Shown here one piece after another: positions 34,724 through 46,527 of a stretch of 64,000 nt of DNA (the first letter of the stretch is position 1; each line of letters starts with the position of its first letter). The stretch comes from Chinchilla lanigera (lineage: Eukaryota > Chordata > Mammalia > Rodentia > Chinchillidae): positions 3,483,653-3,547,652 of the forward strand of contig NW_004955472.1 of assembly GCF_000276665.1 (NCBI RefSeq), given 5' to 3'. The notes under the pieces are model-generated. The model saw only the letters and a list, made by a program, of their open reading frames with translations, was not told the DNA's origin and searched no databases. Position numbers and translations under genes: made by a program.

Positions 34724-35269
34724 TGTGGTGGGTTAATTAATGGGCAACGGGAGTGGGAACGCCCAGCTGAATCCAGTCGGCGTGGCTCTGGGCGTGGAAG
34801 ACCCACTTGCCTCTGTTGCCGGAGTGGAGTGAAAGGAGAATGGAGGGAGGCCTGCATGCTGCTGATTTCCCAGGACAAGCTTTGTCATGACTGTTCTCCG
34901 GATACGAACTCCAGCTCGGGTGTCCTCACCATAGGAGGAGACCCACTGTCTGCAGGAATGGCTGCTGTTCTCCTCAGGGGAGCTCTGGGCTTCCCCTTGA
35001 GCAATGTGGCTTCCTGGCTCCAGCGCAGATCCCTCCACCTTCTGGCACAGATCCTTCGTCCCGCCCACAGACTTTCTAGCTTCCACCACCGGCTTTTGGG
35101 TCTTTCCAGTGTATGAAACACCGCCTTGAGTGCCAGGCCTCCAGCTGGATTTTTTGAATCTCTAGCACACGGGAAAGATCCTTTGCACTTCTCTGCGTTT
35201 GACTTTTTGGGTGAGTCTTATGTTACTCCTGTAAATGCATGTATTCCACAGTAAATCTATCCCCTTGCA
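34724..35269 (+). mobile_element. Unnamed LTR-like element, plus strand
   Basis: Starts TGTGGTGGGTTAATT and ends CCCCTTGCA. It aligns along its whole length with the reverse complement of 29925-30763. Shared blocks include 'cacagactttctagcttcca', 'ggcctccagctgga', and 'tctccttcaggggagctctg'-like sequence near 34972-34988. It has single copies of the units that are tandemly repeated in the other copy. The 141-codon plus frame (34691-35116) and minus frames are inside it and look like chance. Confidence 0.6.
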
Positions 35270-35709
35270 AGCTCGGTCTACAACGCCTTCCCACCAGGAG
35301 ACGTCCACTTCCCCCCTGCACATCCGGCCCTCTCTAACCAGATCAGATGTCACTTCTGCTCTCTGCTTTTCCCGATTCCTCCCCTCCCCCACCTTCTGAA
35401 CTTTCTCAGAGTAAATTGCTCCCCTCTTCCTAAAGAATTATGTGACTAACTCTAGTATAGACTTCTTAGCTTGAGTGCATATCTGTCTTCCAGTCTGTAC
35501 TGACACAAATATTTTATTTATATCATTTAGCACCATAGGGCTGATGTGCGCAGAGACAATCATTTGAATGGCTTGTTGACTTGAAAGCGAACTAAACTAA
35601 TAGAGATGCTACGTGAAAGAGCAGGCAGCACTTTAAGGCGTTCAGAACATCCATCTGGTCTCTGTCACCAGAGTGAAAAGCTCTGGTGAATAATCATTAG
35701 AGCACCGCT

Positions 35710-35900
35710 TTCGTTAAAACAAGAAGAGCTATCATTTGGCGAGCGTTATTTGTGCCAGGCACTGTCATAGGAACTTGCCACAACCCCATGTAAACTCTGT
35801 GTCATGTCCAATGTAAAAATGAAAAAACTGATGTTCAGACAACTGATGTTCATAGCCACAAGACTATGAGCCTAGTAAGCTGAAAATTGAATCAAAATTC
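35710..35900 (-). repeat. MIR SINE, minus strand
   Basis: 'tttgtgccaggcactgtcat' and then 'ccatgtaaactctgtgtcat' ... 'atgaaaaaactgatgttcag' are the inverted MIR order. An 'actgatgttca' duplication (35828 and 35842) sits within it. Confidence 0.7.
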
Positions 35901-35904
35901 AACC

Positions 35905-37025
35905 AAAAACTTCTAGAGAATTAATAGGCTATGCTTACATATTTATGTTTATGTTGAGAGGCAGAGACACAGGTTGATTTAAGAAACTGACTTAAGTGCT
36001 GGCACAGGCTGGCAGTTCCTAAATCCATAAGCAAACTGAGAGACTGAAATTCATCTAAGAGTCGGTGCTGAGGTCTTAAATCGGCCTTCCTTTGTATCAC
36101 ATTCTTGAAACTCAGGCAGGGGTTCTGTGTTGCAGTCTTTGGGAGAATTATTTGTTTGGGAAACCTCAATCATTGCTCTTAAGGCCATCAACTAATTTGA
36201 TAAGGCCTACCGACACTGTTGCAGGTAATCTGTGTAACCCAAAACCCACTTTAAAAAATGTTAATTACACCTAAAAATACCTTTACTGCAACATTTAGAC
36301 TGGTGTCAATGGAACAACCTAACCAAGCCACACTGACATATGTATGTAAGCATCTCAGAAGTGATCAAGAATTTTAAATCATGTCTGAAGCCTATGTTCT
36401 CTCTATAGTAGTATGTTCAGACATTGGCTCAGTCCTCCATAGAATTTGCTCTGTTCTCTTTTCTTTCTTCTAGGGCAGATCTTCTGAGAACCTGGCTTGT
36501 CCTTACCATGAAGTCTTCCACTTGTTATGCTGGTGGGTGGCCTGTCTTCCTACTTTGACTCTCAGCTCAGTTATTTGGGTGGCTCTGACATACTTCCAAT
36601 ACATTGGCCAGCCATCCTCAGTTCCGCACTGTGGACCATAGGCAAAGAGGACAGGACACAGGCCCGGTGCTCAGAGTTCTGTGAACTGTAATGTAAGCTG
36701 AATTAATTCTCCCGGGTCAGTAGTATTACGTTTACGTCACAAGGAGCATGCTTCTAAGATGAAGGTGCTGCTCATGTTATTTAGTGCTGCAGAGAGGCAA
36801 TATTTTGTGACAGTAGATAGACCTTAAGTCTTTTGAAACTTGTAGACAGATGTTAAAGAGTCAAATGAGGTCATATATTTAAAAGCCCACTGAATAGGGT
36901 ATAAAGCTTTTTAAATGTTGTTTATTTGGATCTTCATTGAATTCTTCCAGTCTCTCCTAGAAAAATACATATGTATACTCAACTAAATGGAAGTTATTTT
37001 AGGGTAAAAACTGCTTCCATGTAAG
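35905..37025. other. Unique DNA, no gene confirmed
   Basis: A strong acceptor 'ctcttttctttcttctag' ends at 36473, and a GT follows at 36533, but the donor context (tg|gtgggt) is weak. No repeat recognised. Confidence 0.4.
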
Positions 37026-37029
37026 AGAT

Positions 37030-37225
37030 ACATAACGTGATGACTAAGAGCTCAGGTTTTAGGGGCCAAACTGCCTGAATTTGAGCTGTCATCTAAAACA
37101 AGCCAATTTACTTTCTTGCCTTGATGTCCTCATTTTTAAAATGGGCATAATAATACCTCCTTATGGGGATACTAAAAACATTCAATGAATTACTTTAAGG
37201 GCTCTACTTAGTAGAGTTCTTGATA
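37030..37225 (+). repeat. MIR SINE, plus strand
   Basis: 'gtgatgactaagagctcagg', 'ggggccaaactgcctgaatt', and 'cctcatttttaaaatgggca' followed by 'taataatacc' are successive MIR blocks. Near full length. Confidence 0.85.
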
Positions 37226-37699
37226 TGCTTGAAATACTGTTGTACCATTCACGAGAATTTTCTCTGTCAGTATTAGCACCTTAGTCTACGTTTTAGATTG
37301 ATTCTATCGACATGGTTTAAACTGTCTTGAGCTTTATATAAAAGCATCCAAAGTAACTGAGATGCTGTCAATATCAGCCTTTAGGAGCAGATAAATGTAG
37401 AAAATGTGTCTTTAGAGGCTATTCAGTATCAGAGGCTGGAAATGAATGTAATTCTTAGAAGTATTGAGAAGATTGAGTTAAGAAATACAGATTCAATAAT
37501 GCAGGAATGGTTCCTTCTATGTAGCTTAATAACAGCAAATCTGAGTTATCCAGGCTTGCTTCTGTATTTGACAGGATGAGTATTGAAATTCAAATGTAAT
37601 GTAACCGCTAAAGCTACTTAGACAAAATGCTTTTTGATATATTATTGGAAGTATTATCCTTCAGGTTAAGGAAATGACAAGCACTCTTTCTGTGATTTT

Positions 37700-38290
37700 T
37701 TATTTTTTTGGAACGGGGAGCTTGTATGCATTTGAAAACATCTTTATGGGGAAATAATTCACTTACCGTAAAATTCCACCGTTTTGAATATACAGTAATG
37801 CGTTTCAGTGGTTTAACAGGCTTGTGCGACCATCCCTGCTAATTTCAGAACAACTCCATTGTCCCAGAAAGGAAGTTCATGCTTGTTACCAGACACCCCT
37901 CCTCCTCCCTCAGCCCAACCCCAGGCATGGTTCACTTGCTTTCTGTCTTGATTTGTCTATTTTAGACTTTTTATATAATTATAATTATGTATTACCTTTT
38001 GCCCTGGATTTTTATCTGAATGATAATTGTTTCCAAGGTGGATCCACGTTGTAGCATGTATAACTTCTCGATTTTTGTTTATTGAGTAAGAACCCTTTGG
38101 GTGAATATATCACTTTTTGTGCGTAACCATTGATAGAAATGAGAGTAGCTTTCCCTGTTTGGCAGTCATGAATAATGCTGCGTAGGTCATTTGTGTTCAT
38201 ATTTTTCATGTGTAGACAAATGTTTTCATTTCTCTTGGATACTAGGAATCAAATTTATGTGCTTTTTACAACATTTAAAAATGATTATTG
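37700..38290 (-). mobile_element. Old L1 (L1M-type) 3' region, minus strand
   Basis: The plus strand shows the inverted L1M 3' region: 'aggcttgtgcgaccatccct', 'ggtggatccacgttgtagca', 'agtcatgaataatgctgcgt', and 'ttcatttctcttggatacta'. All frames broken. Confidence 0.8.
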
Positions 38291-38434
38291 GATTACTTTT
38301 GTAAAGGAGTGAACACATAAAACTTTGTGCTGCATGAAAAGACCAGCACAGAAAGAAAAATGTCTTTCATTTAGATTGATTGCACCATGATTCAAAGAAG
38401 TCATCTTCATTCTCCTCATCGCTGTGCTCTGAAT

Positions 38435-38545
38435 AAGAAAGCAAAGCTATGATTATTCCCATTTTACAGATGAAGAAATAGGTTACAGGGAGAAACCTAG
38501 CTTCAGTCTCATTCTGGTCAAGTGTGAGCGTGTGAATGACAGTCA
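38435..38545 (-). repeat. MIR SINE fragment, minus strand
   Basis: 'attcccattttacagatgaa' followed by 'gaaataggttacagggagaa' is the complement of the MIR 3' half. Confidence 0.7.
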
Positions 38546-38549
38546 CTAC

Positions 38550-40725
38550 TGTAATCTTTCCAAAACTCCCTGTTTCTCTGCTCAGGGAGTATGGTGTAAA
38601 GGTTTTTAATAAAGATTGCTTAATAATATCTGGCTTATTGTATAGTAAATTTATTTTTCTTTTTTATTATGGGTGGATGTAGAAGTAAAATAATTTTTCA
38701 TAGATCTACCTTTGCTTTCATATAATATGGTGTGTGTACATGTGTCTCTGTGAATTCCGAGATACCTGATTTTCGACCTTTTTCTTTTTTCTAATATGCT
38801 CTATACTTTTGATACTTGAGGCCCTGAGTGATTCTTGATAAAGTACAAAATAGTAAGCCATTTTCAGGCTTTCTATCTTATTTGGGCCCTCAGAAATATT
38901 CATCAAACAAGTTACACATTCTTTATCCATTTCTACTGTGAAGGTAGCAGTCTGTCAGGAGCAAAGGGTGCATCATCTCTGATATCTCAGTTGGGTCCCA
39001 AAGCTGGTAGGGCAAGGATTGCTTCATATGCTTTTCACCTCAGCAGATATCTGATTATGAGGCTTACTATGACTTACTGCATTCCTACTCATGGTTTAAA
39101 GGATACTGATCAAACTCTTAACAGGCTTATGTTTTTGTCAGGCTTTAGTATAACATAGACAATTTCAGGAAGTTGACAGAAATACCAAAATATTTGTGTT
39201 TTTTATTATTTTATGGTTCTCAATCAGGGCTGTATATTTTAAACCAGTTAATATTGTTAACCGAATAAAGAGAACTTTACTTCATTAATCTTCAAGTTTT
39301 TGAGAATTAATTATATTCAAATCTAACTCAGGACTGTATCTAATCCTTCTATTTTCCCCACTAAAATCCAATCTGATGGTTCACCCCCTCGAAATTACTC
39401 AGCAAAGAATTGTTGCATTCTTTGTTCTTCTCTGAGGGTGTCACGGCCTTTCAGGGGTAGTGAGGGTGTTACACCTGACTTCTCAGGTGCATCCTAAACC
39501 TTCTAGTACATGATTATTTCACGTGTTTTCACCTCTAAGGTTCACTGGAGTGACTCGGACATTAGGGTGTTCAGTAGGTATCTGATGACGATTATTATGA
39601 CTTACTACTTAGTTTACTGGTTTTCCTTTTGGTTTTTGCCATGGATGCTAGATAAACATATCTAACACTGGCCTTGAATTTGACTCTGAAAATGATGAAC
39701 ATTTGAGTGTTTAGGGATTTGTGCAATATATGATAAAGGTGTTGGGGATTCTGGTGGAATCTTGTATTGCTGAAGGAGAGAGCAGAAGCATAATCCCTGC
39801 CCTGACTTTTCTACCTCTGAAGATCCTTCATAGCTTTACCTGCAAGTTTTGTTTGTTCAGGATTAGTTGGATATAAGATGAGACAAACGTGAGAATGAAT
39901 GTAATTGAAGAGCCTTTTCTAGTAGATTTCCTGTTTTATTTTGTAGTACCTTGTTTGACTCATGGCCAAACATTTTATCCTTGAGGAAGTAGCTAAGTAA
40001 ACATGGATGAGATGAGAAATTTCAATCTCCAGTCCCAATGCACCTAGATGTGACCTTAGTCATGTATTTACAAACACTAGCTTCTAAAGGATTTGTTTTA
40101 TATGCCAAGTTCTGACCCAGCGATGTCAAAAGAGTCTGTGATGGTTACAATAGGAATGATAAATATGTAGAGTAAATTTACTGCTCTGGAACCAAAATAT
40201 GTATTTTGATGAGTTCTCGTTAGCAATTATCTTGGCAACCCAGATGACTTACAGACAAAAATTTGCACTGTAGGATGTATTCTTCGGAGTACACAAACTT
40301 CTTTCCAACTCACTCTGGGTTGATGGCGTGTGTATCTGATAGTAAGTTAATTGTTGGCTTTCTAAGGAGCCCTAAAATTTAAAAACCTATAAAGATGCTG
40401 TGCTGAACCCATAGCCCTACAAGTAAAAATGAGGCTGCTGTCTGATTACATCACATACTTTAATGATTGAATATTGTTCTTCTAAGGGTCTCATGCTCAT
40501 ATGGCAATAAGAATTGCAAACTTCAAAACAACCACATCTGTCCTGACAAGCAAAAGAGAAGCGTTTTAATGCTGATTTAGGAAAGTGAATTATAATTTTT
40601 CTAGAGAGAAATAGACAGCCAATAATGTCTGACTCTATTACAGGGATATTTTAATAGTAATCAGCAAGTTCATTACACAAGGGAGACACAATCTGTTTTC
40701 CTGTACCATTGCTTACTTAAAAATC
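38550..40725. other. Unique DNA, no gene seen
   Basis: No repeat recognised over about 2.2 kb. The 107-codon plus frame 38835-39158 has no recognisable domain. Two stretches ('cagatatctgattatgagg' at 39044 and 'taggtatctgatgacgatt' at 39575, each followed by 'tatgacttact') look weakly alike, perhaps an old duplication. Confidence 0.45.
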
Positions 40726-40727
40726 AT

Positions 40728-40845
40728 AATACGCCAAGCATGGTGGCATACACCTGTAATTCAAACACGATGGGAGGCTGAGGCAGAAGGATCACAAATT
40801 GAAATCCAATCCTGGCAACTTAGTGATTCAGCAAGACCAAGATCC
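40728..40845 (+). repeat. B1 SINE, truncated, plus strand
   Basis: 'acgccaagcatggtggcata', 'cgatgggaggctgaggcaga', and 'ctggcaacttagtgattcag'. The tail side is lost. Confidence 0.8.
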
Positions 40846-41344
40846 TCAATTGTGCAAGCTTGTGGTCCTATTGTGCAAACCCTGCTAATGTAGAAGAGTT
40901 CAGTCTGAATGTATGCAGAGAGTTCACTCCTCACAGAACCTACTAGTACGGCATGGCACAGTCTGAGAAGCAGGGTCTTTGGGGTATCTTTTCTCTTAAG
41001 AGCTTGCAGGAAAGGAAGGCATAGCTGAGTGGTGCTCACATGGAAGGCTGTTTACATGCCCAGGGAAGCTTCTCTTTCTGATAGAGCAACAGGGGTTTTT
41101 GTTAGCAACTGGATGAAGAGATGGAGCTTTCATTTTTCCCACTATGCCTGTGTTTGATCAACTCTCTTTTAGGGTGCATGAATTCATTATCCCAGGTAGG
41201 TGAAATTTCTCATAATGGGTGGGCCTAAACCAGCAAGAAAATCAAAGGAAACTGGATGGCACAAAGGCATGGGGGGAAAGGAGGAAGCCTCTGTTTTCCA
41301 AAGGAGAAAAAAGAAAGGCAGAGTGCTTCACGGTATTCCCCAAA

Positions 41345-41735
41345 TTAGCTGGCTTTGGGCTCAGTCTGCTTGGGCTGCCGTAACTAAATATCACGGACTG
41401 TGCGTTGAACAACAGACATCTATTTGTCAGAGTTCTGGACGCTGGAAGTCTGAGGTCAGGGTGGCGGCTCTAACAGCTTCCGGTGCGGACTCTTCCTGAT
41501 TTGCTGCCTTCTCATCATGTCCTCATGTGGCGTTCCTTCTCAGTGTGCACCCAAGAGGATTTCCTTCTTTTCCTCTATTTATGAGGTTATTAAACCAACC
41601 CGGGCACTCCATTCTTACTACCTAATTTAACCCTAATTTCCTCCCCAAGTCCTATCTCCAAATACTTTCACACTGGAGACTAGGGATTCAACATGTGAAT
41701 TGGTGGGTGGGGTACAGTTCAGGGCATTGTAGCCT
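41345..41735 (-). mobile_element. MLT1A/B-type LTR, minus strand
   Basis: Inverted MLT1 order: 'gcttgggctgccgtaactaa', 'cagagttctggacgctggaa', 'tgctgccttctcatcatgtc', 'cctatctccaaatactttca', and 'gggattcaacatgtgaattg'. Nearly complete solo LTR. Confidence 0.8.
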
Positions 41736-41739
41736 GAAA

Positions 41740-42285
41740 AGCCTCAACTCTTTTCCTGTTTGAAGTGACTGCTGAGGGGTACCGGACGCGTGTAGGGTTT
41801 GCAGGGGCAGAGCTGAGTACGGTGGAGGGTTGAACGGCCTGGTAAGTGAAGAGGGGTGAGAAAGACAGCAGACTGAAACGAACATCGAGAGCCAACCCAT
41901 GAATCCCCCAAAAGAATGAAAGCTAAGGGACCATGCTGAGAGGGAGGGAAACCGGGGTCACAAGCTGCACATGTGGAAGTGGAAGCAGAGTTCGTGCTGC
42001 ATAGGCTGGCGGGACCTTCGTAGGAGCCCATAGATAATTTCTCGCATGCCCTGTTGGGGGTGGGAAAGAAAGCGTAGGAAAATGCAAAGCTCCCCAAAAT
42101 ATGGGCATCTGAGGGGAAAATTGACTAGCAACCATAAATGAGATCATAGTCTTTTTATTGAGATTAGTATATTTTTGATAAATAATAAGCAATTGGTACT
42201 TCTACCTGTTATATCTTGGTTATTACTGAACTTCTCCTCCCTTTTTTATTCTTTATTTCCAAAATATCTACTTACCTGTTTCCTT
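41740..42285. other. Unassigned DNA, no gene seen
   Basis: Purine-rich strand near 41835-41990 without a recognised family. Minus-strand frames of 70-117 codons (41688-42192) overlap each other in different phases, which argues against coding. Confidence 0.4.
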
Positions 42286-42289
42286 CTCT

Positions 42290-42815
42290 CTGTCCTTTAT
42301 CTCACTCTTTATTTATATTTTAGGCTTTTCAGATGAAAGAAACCATGTGATATTTATCCTTCTATGTCTGATATATTTCACTTCACATTGTGGTTTCAGA
42401 TCTATCCATTTTTCTACAAATAATTCAACTTTCTTCTTTATGGCTGAGTAATACTCCACTGTATATATATATATTTGCTTTCTACATTTATTTGTTGGTG
42501 GACAGGTAAGCTAGTTGCATAATTTAGCTATTGTGAATTGTACTGCTATAAACATGGTTATATATCACTGTAGTATCACATCTTTAAGTCTTTTGAAAAG
42601 ATAGCCAGGAGAGGTACAGCTGGATCAAATGGAATTTCCATTTTTAGATTTTTGAGGAATCACCATACTGATTATCATAGTGGACATACTAGTTTATATT
42701 CTCACAGCAAACTCAGAAGGGCTTATTTTCCCCCAAATCCTCCACAGAATTTGTTATTCTTTGAGTCCTTGGTAATAGCCCCTCTCACCGGTGTAAGATA
42801 TAATCTTATGGGAGG
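42290..42815 (-). mobile_element. L1 3' region, minus strand
   Basis: The plus strand shows 'atggctgagtaatactccac' then (TA)n at 42460-42473. Next come 'ttagctattgtgaattgtac', 'agagaggtacagctggatca'-like sequence, 'gaggaatcaccatactgatt', and 'cctctcaccggtgtaagata': the inverted L1 3' untranslated/ORF2-end order. Confidence 0.88.
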
Positions 42816-42819
42816 TGGG

Positions 42820-43460
42820 AGGAGAGACAGGGAGATTGCATTCAGCTGTTTAAGTCACATTCAAAATAACACCAAGAAATAACCTTGGAAGCGGGCATGT
42901 ATCTGAACCACATGGGACGTCTTACAAACAACAGTAGAAAACTTATACAAGTAGCTATAACCACACACATGTGCAAAGGACCGTGACTCGAAAAATCAAA
43001 TAAGAAAGCTTTCCTCCTCACCCCAGCAACCCTGCCAAATGCATAGCAAAACGTGCAAAGTTCTCCTTCTCTGGGGCCCTCTGGTGTTTTTGGAGGACTG
43101 GTGGGTCGCGGACACGCCTCCCTCTGATCCGCAGGGCCCTCAGCTTCCTGGTTGAACTTCTGCAATAGACACTGCTATTTGTTCCACCCAGTTCGCCTCT
43201 GTCAGCTGCCTCTGCTCTCCCCTTGGGGTTATATACCCCTTCTGTCCAGCCTTTCACTGGCCAGTAACCTCAGTGGCCCCCTGTGGTCAGGTAAGTCGTA
43301 TGGAATCATACTGATGCTCCTATTCCTCTTTAGGTGAAGGTTATTTGGAACTTGACTTCTACTGAAAAATTTTGCCCAAACTTGTCGGAGAATTATATAT
43401 AAACAATCTGATGTTCACTTATTATAAGACTTGGTTATTGACAATAAATTGTTGAACTTA
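42820..43460. other. Unassigned DNA, no gene seen
   Basis: A moderately GC-rich patch at 43060-43270, with no repeat or convincing exon. Frames of 79-107 codons on the minus strand overlap and are unsupported. Confidence 0.4.
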
Positions 43461-43464
43461 CCAT

Positions 43465-43600
43465 AAATCATCTTAATTGCATGCTGATGACTTTTTACTG
43501 AATGATTTCATTTTTCCTTATGGCAGAATAATATGTTCTTTGGTATATATACCACATTTTCTTAGTCTGGTCACCTAGTGACAGGCACTAAAGCTCTTTC
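43465..43600 (-). mobile_element. Short L1 3' fragment, minus strand
   Basis: 'ccttatggcagaataatatg' and 'ggtatatataccacattttc' are the inverted L1 3'-region landmarks. Independent of, or a duplicate of, the larger L1 piece at 42.3-42.8 kb. Confidence 0.7.
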
Positions 43601-44099
43601 TGCAGCTTACCTCTGTAGATGAGGAGGCTCGTATACATAGCACAGCATAGCAGTAAGGGACAGGCTGATGATACAGCAAGTTAGCTGTGGCCGATACATT
43701 CAGGTGCCTGACTGTAAAGCCCATGGGTATGCTAGAAAGTAGGGCGGTGGCTTCCGTGTGAAGTGGAGAGCGGGCTGTTTTTAACACATGTCCTAAGACT
43801 TGTAGTGCTTTTTATGCCTGAAAGTATTATCATATTCATTTGTGTGCAGACCAGGACCTGTGGGTGTCTGGGTGTCCTGCACACTCTGCAGGGCCATATT
43901 CATGCTTCTAGAGACAACCTAACTGACAGGTGTTCAGAGAAGCCTACAGTCAACAACTGGCTTAGAGGAGAGAGAGAGTGGTGCATTCTCCTAACTGTGC
44001 TGCAGACAAACTCTTCCCGATGAATGCCACTGAGTTCCAAGGCTCTGTAGCCAGTTCTAACGTGAGGCTCTTCACAGCAAACCATTATCATAGTTTTTT

Positions 44100-44237
44100 G
44101 TTATTGTCATTGTTTCGTTTTGCTTTGTTTTGGGTCAGGGTGTCACTAGTAGTCTAGGTGGGCCTTGAACTTACAGTTTCCCTGCCTCAATCTCCCAAGT
44201 GCTTGAAATACAGATGTGTGCAACCACACGCAGCTTA
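44100..44237 (-). repeat. Old B1 SINE, minus strand
   Basis: A T/G-rich tail ('cgttttgctttgttttgggt') leads into 'gtgggccttgaacttacagt', 'cctgcctcaatctcccaagt', and 'atacagatgtgtgcaaccac'. Diverged. Confidence 0.75.
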
Positions 44238-44244
44238 AAAATTT

Positions 44245-45062
44245 AAGCAGAACTACCAAATAGCTGAGAACTTCCAAATAACCCTGCTTCTGCAAAACAG
44301 CCAAAGAAAATGACATCAAGATTGCAAAGAGACTCTGCAGTCCCATGTTAATTGTAGCATCACCCACCCTAGCTGGAATATCGACGAGCTGTATGTGTTC
44401 ATCAGCAGGAGAAGGGATACAGAAAAGGTGGTATATGCTCCTAATGGGACCCTGCTCAGCCTTAGAAAGAAGGAATTTATTATTTGCTACAGTTTGCATG
44501 AACCTGGAGGACATTATTTTAAGTAAACAAGCCAGTCATGGAAAGAAGAATACTGCCTAATCTCATTTATGTGGAAGTTTACGTCAGTCTCACAGAAGCA
44601 GAGGGTCAAACAGTTTCCAGCGGCTGAAGGGCAGGGATGATAGAAATGGGGAGATACTCGTCAAAGAATTCCAATTTTCCATTCGGCAGGATGAATAATT
44701 CCTGGAGCTCTATTGTACAGCACGAAGACTATAAGTGTTAATATATTATACACTTTAAAACTGCTAAGAAAGTAGAATGTTTTCAATACAAAAAGGTATG
44801 TGGGATGATAGAGATAACTAGCTTCATTTAGTAATTTCAGAATATTACATATATCAAAGGTCACATTATACACTGTATTTTTGTTTTGTTTTGTTTTGTC
44901 TTTTTGAGACAGGGTCTCACTATGCAGTTCAGGCTGACCTTGTGCTCGCTTTGTAGCCCAGGCTGGCCTTGAACTCGCAAAGATCCTCCTGCCTCAGCCT
45001 CCTATAGATTGTAAATATATGATTTTTTGTCAATTATACCTTAATAAAGTTGAAAAATATCC
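44245..45062 (+). mobile_element. L1 3' end, plus strand, interrupted by a B1
   Basis: Sense-strand L1 3' order: 'actaccaaatagctgag', 'gcatgaacctggaggacatt', and 'ctattgtacagcacgaagac'. After the B1 insertion at 44878-45004 comes 'ttataccttaataaagttga', the normal L1 3' terminus. The split proves the B1 inserted later than the L1. Confidence 0.85.
44878..45004 (-). repeat. B1 SINE nested in L1, minus strand
   Basis: A (TTTTG)n tail, then 'gagacagggtctcactatgc', 'tttgtagcccaggctggcct', and 'gatcctcctgcctcagcctc'. It lacks the terminal 'gggattacaggc' block, so its 5' end is truncated. Confidence 0.92.
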
Positions 45063-45124
45063 AAGAAATACCATCTGCTAAAGCTGCTAAGATTTATTTC
45101 TCTGAGCTCTCATAATGTACAAAC

Positions 45125-45318
45125 TATCCGTGTTTACTGTATTCTACACAAACTTTACGGTATTCTGTATTGCTTTCCAATTATTCGTTTATTTGGCTCT
45201 GTCACTTGTCATGAAAAGATAATGTCATTATGTCACAGGGAAGGTGTGACACAAATGTTTATATTCCAATACCTAGAGCAACGTCTGCCACAAGTAGGCA
45301 CCGAGCAGTTTGTTGAAA
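45125..45318 (+). repeat. L2 3' end, plus strand
   Basis: 'ccaatacctagagcaacgtc' and then 'caagtaggcaccgagcagtt' with 'tgttgaaataatg' match the L2 3' end. Confidence 0.55.
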
Positions 45319-45319
45319 T

Positions 45320-45945
45320 AATGCAAAATTATCTGTAAGATCTGTTTTCAGTTCTCACATATGGCTGAGTGTGTACCGCCTTTCTAATGCAAGTATTGTT
45401 CCCAAACAGAAGCCAGTGATTCCCGAGACAAATCACCCACTGCAGATAGTGCAGATTTAGAGTGCTTGTCAGTAAACGCCGTAGCACCGTCCTAGCTGTT
45501 TTTCTTTCAGAAATGGCTTTCTGACATTAAATGATCAACATCTCAGCCTGTAGCTTCTTGCAGTTAGGAGGCAAATGATTCATGCTTCTTGTTATTATAT
45601 TAATGCACAGGGAAAGCAATAAAAATTCTGAGAAGCCATAATATAGTCACAACATCATAACTTTCTCTCATTATCCAGAAGTCAATGGATCATTACTCCC
45701 GATGTGGATTGATCCAGGCTGACAGCATTGTAGTTTACATTCACTATCATTCATATTCTTTACCTAAGGAAACCTGTCATGATCATCTTAGCCCATGCAT
45801 CTACAGAAGTGTACTAGACTCCCGCAAACAATGTACATTTTGCTCCATGGTGATGGGACACTTGCTTGGTCTGCAGGCCTTGGGATGGAAAGAAATGAGG
45901 GTAGTATGTAAAGCCAGCACACGGTGCTAAGGAATCTGTAATGAC
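45320..45945. other. Unique DNA, no gene seen
   Basis: No repeat recognised. A short open stretch after 'ttgttcccaaacag' (45413 on) is too weakly supported to call an exon. Confidence 0.45.
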
Positions 45946-45949
45946 TGGC

Positions 45950-46055
45950 AGTTAATCTTCCCAACGAACCTGTAAAGGTTTGTATCAGTACTAGCATTTT
46001 ACAGATGAAGACGCGGAGGTTCCACAGGGCCAATTCTGGACACCACTGCTAAGCA
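45950..46055 (-). repeat. MIR SINE fragment, minus strand
   Basis: 'actagcattttacagatgaa' followed by 'gacgcggaggttccacaggg' is the inverted MIR 3' half. Confidence 0.65.
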
Positions 46056-46505
46056 GGAGACGCAAGTGCAGCTGCCGGCGCCCAGTCCTCACTTATCCCG
46101 CCTGGTCCCTCGCCAGCCCCTGAGCACAGCTCCCCAGGGCTGCTGCGGTGCTGCCGAAGATGCAAGACAGAAGCGCTGTCCTGCTTCTCTTTTCTTCTTT
46201 GGGAGCCGTCCATCGGGAACTCGCCGCAGCCGTCCTCACGGTTTCTGCGATGTCGGGAGGCTTCCTCCATCCAGTCTATTCGGTTTTCAGCGTGTGCCAG
46301 GCGCTAAAGAGGACGTGCAAAGTCCTCTCCCGTGGAACCCCGGTAGAGCCAGCTCTTGGTTCACAGGAGATTGTCTCCTGAGTTAACAGACTTCCGGAGC
46401 CCAGGAGGCAGGAGACGCTGGGCCCACTTCCTCCTTTCCTGGGTGTGCACATGCGGTACCTTACAGCACTCTCCAGAGGCGATTTCTGTAGGCGGAGCTG
46501 TACCC
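46050..46505. promoter_or_regulatory. CpG-rich island-like segment
   Basis: By eye roughly 28 CpG in about 450 bases, against almost none in most of the window. Dense clusters occur at 46070-46260 (gccggcgccc, gccgtccatcgggaactcgc). Length and density approach a small CpG island, a usual mark of vertebrate promoters or of unmethylated or recently inserted DNA. Open frames through it (106, 77 and 93 codons, plus strand) are not recognised. A hydrophobic N-terminal stretch in the 77-codon frame (46148-46381) could mimic a signal peptide but is unsupported. A young GC-rich LTR remains an alternative. Confidence 0.45.
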
Positions 46506-46527
46506 CGCTGTGCTGATAACCCTCTGC

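Noticed and set aside
34691..35116. 141-codon plus frame and overlapping minus frames of 118 and 78 codons
   Set aside because: Inside the sister LTR-like element; three overlapping frames on both strands reflect GC-richness, not coding.
36474..36532. Possible 59-bp exon after a strong acceptor
   Set aside because: The donor (tg|gtgggt) is weak and the frame simply continues open beyond it, so the exon end is not defined.
45413..45500. Open stretch after 'ttgttcccaaacag'
   Set aside because: Poor pyrimidine tract and no consensus donor.
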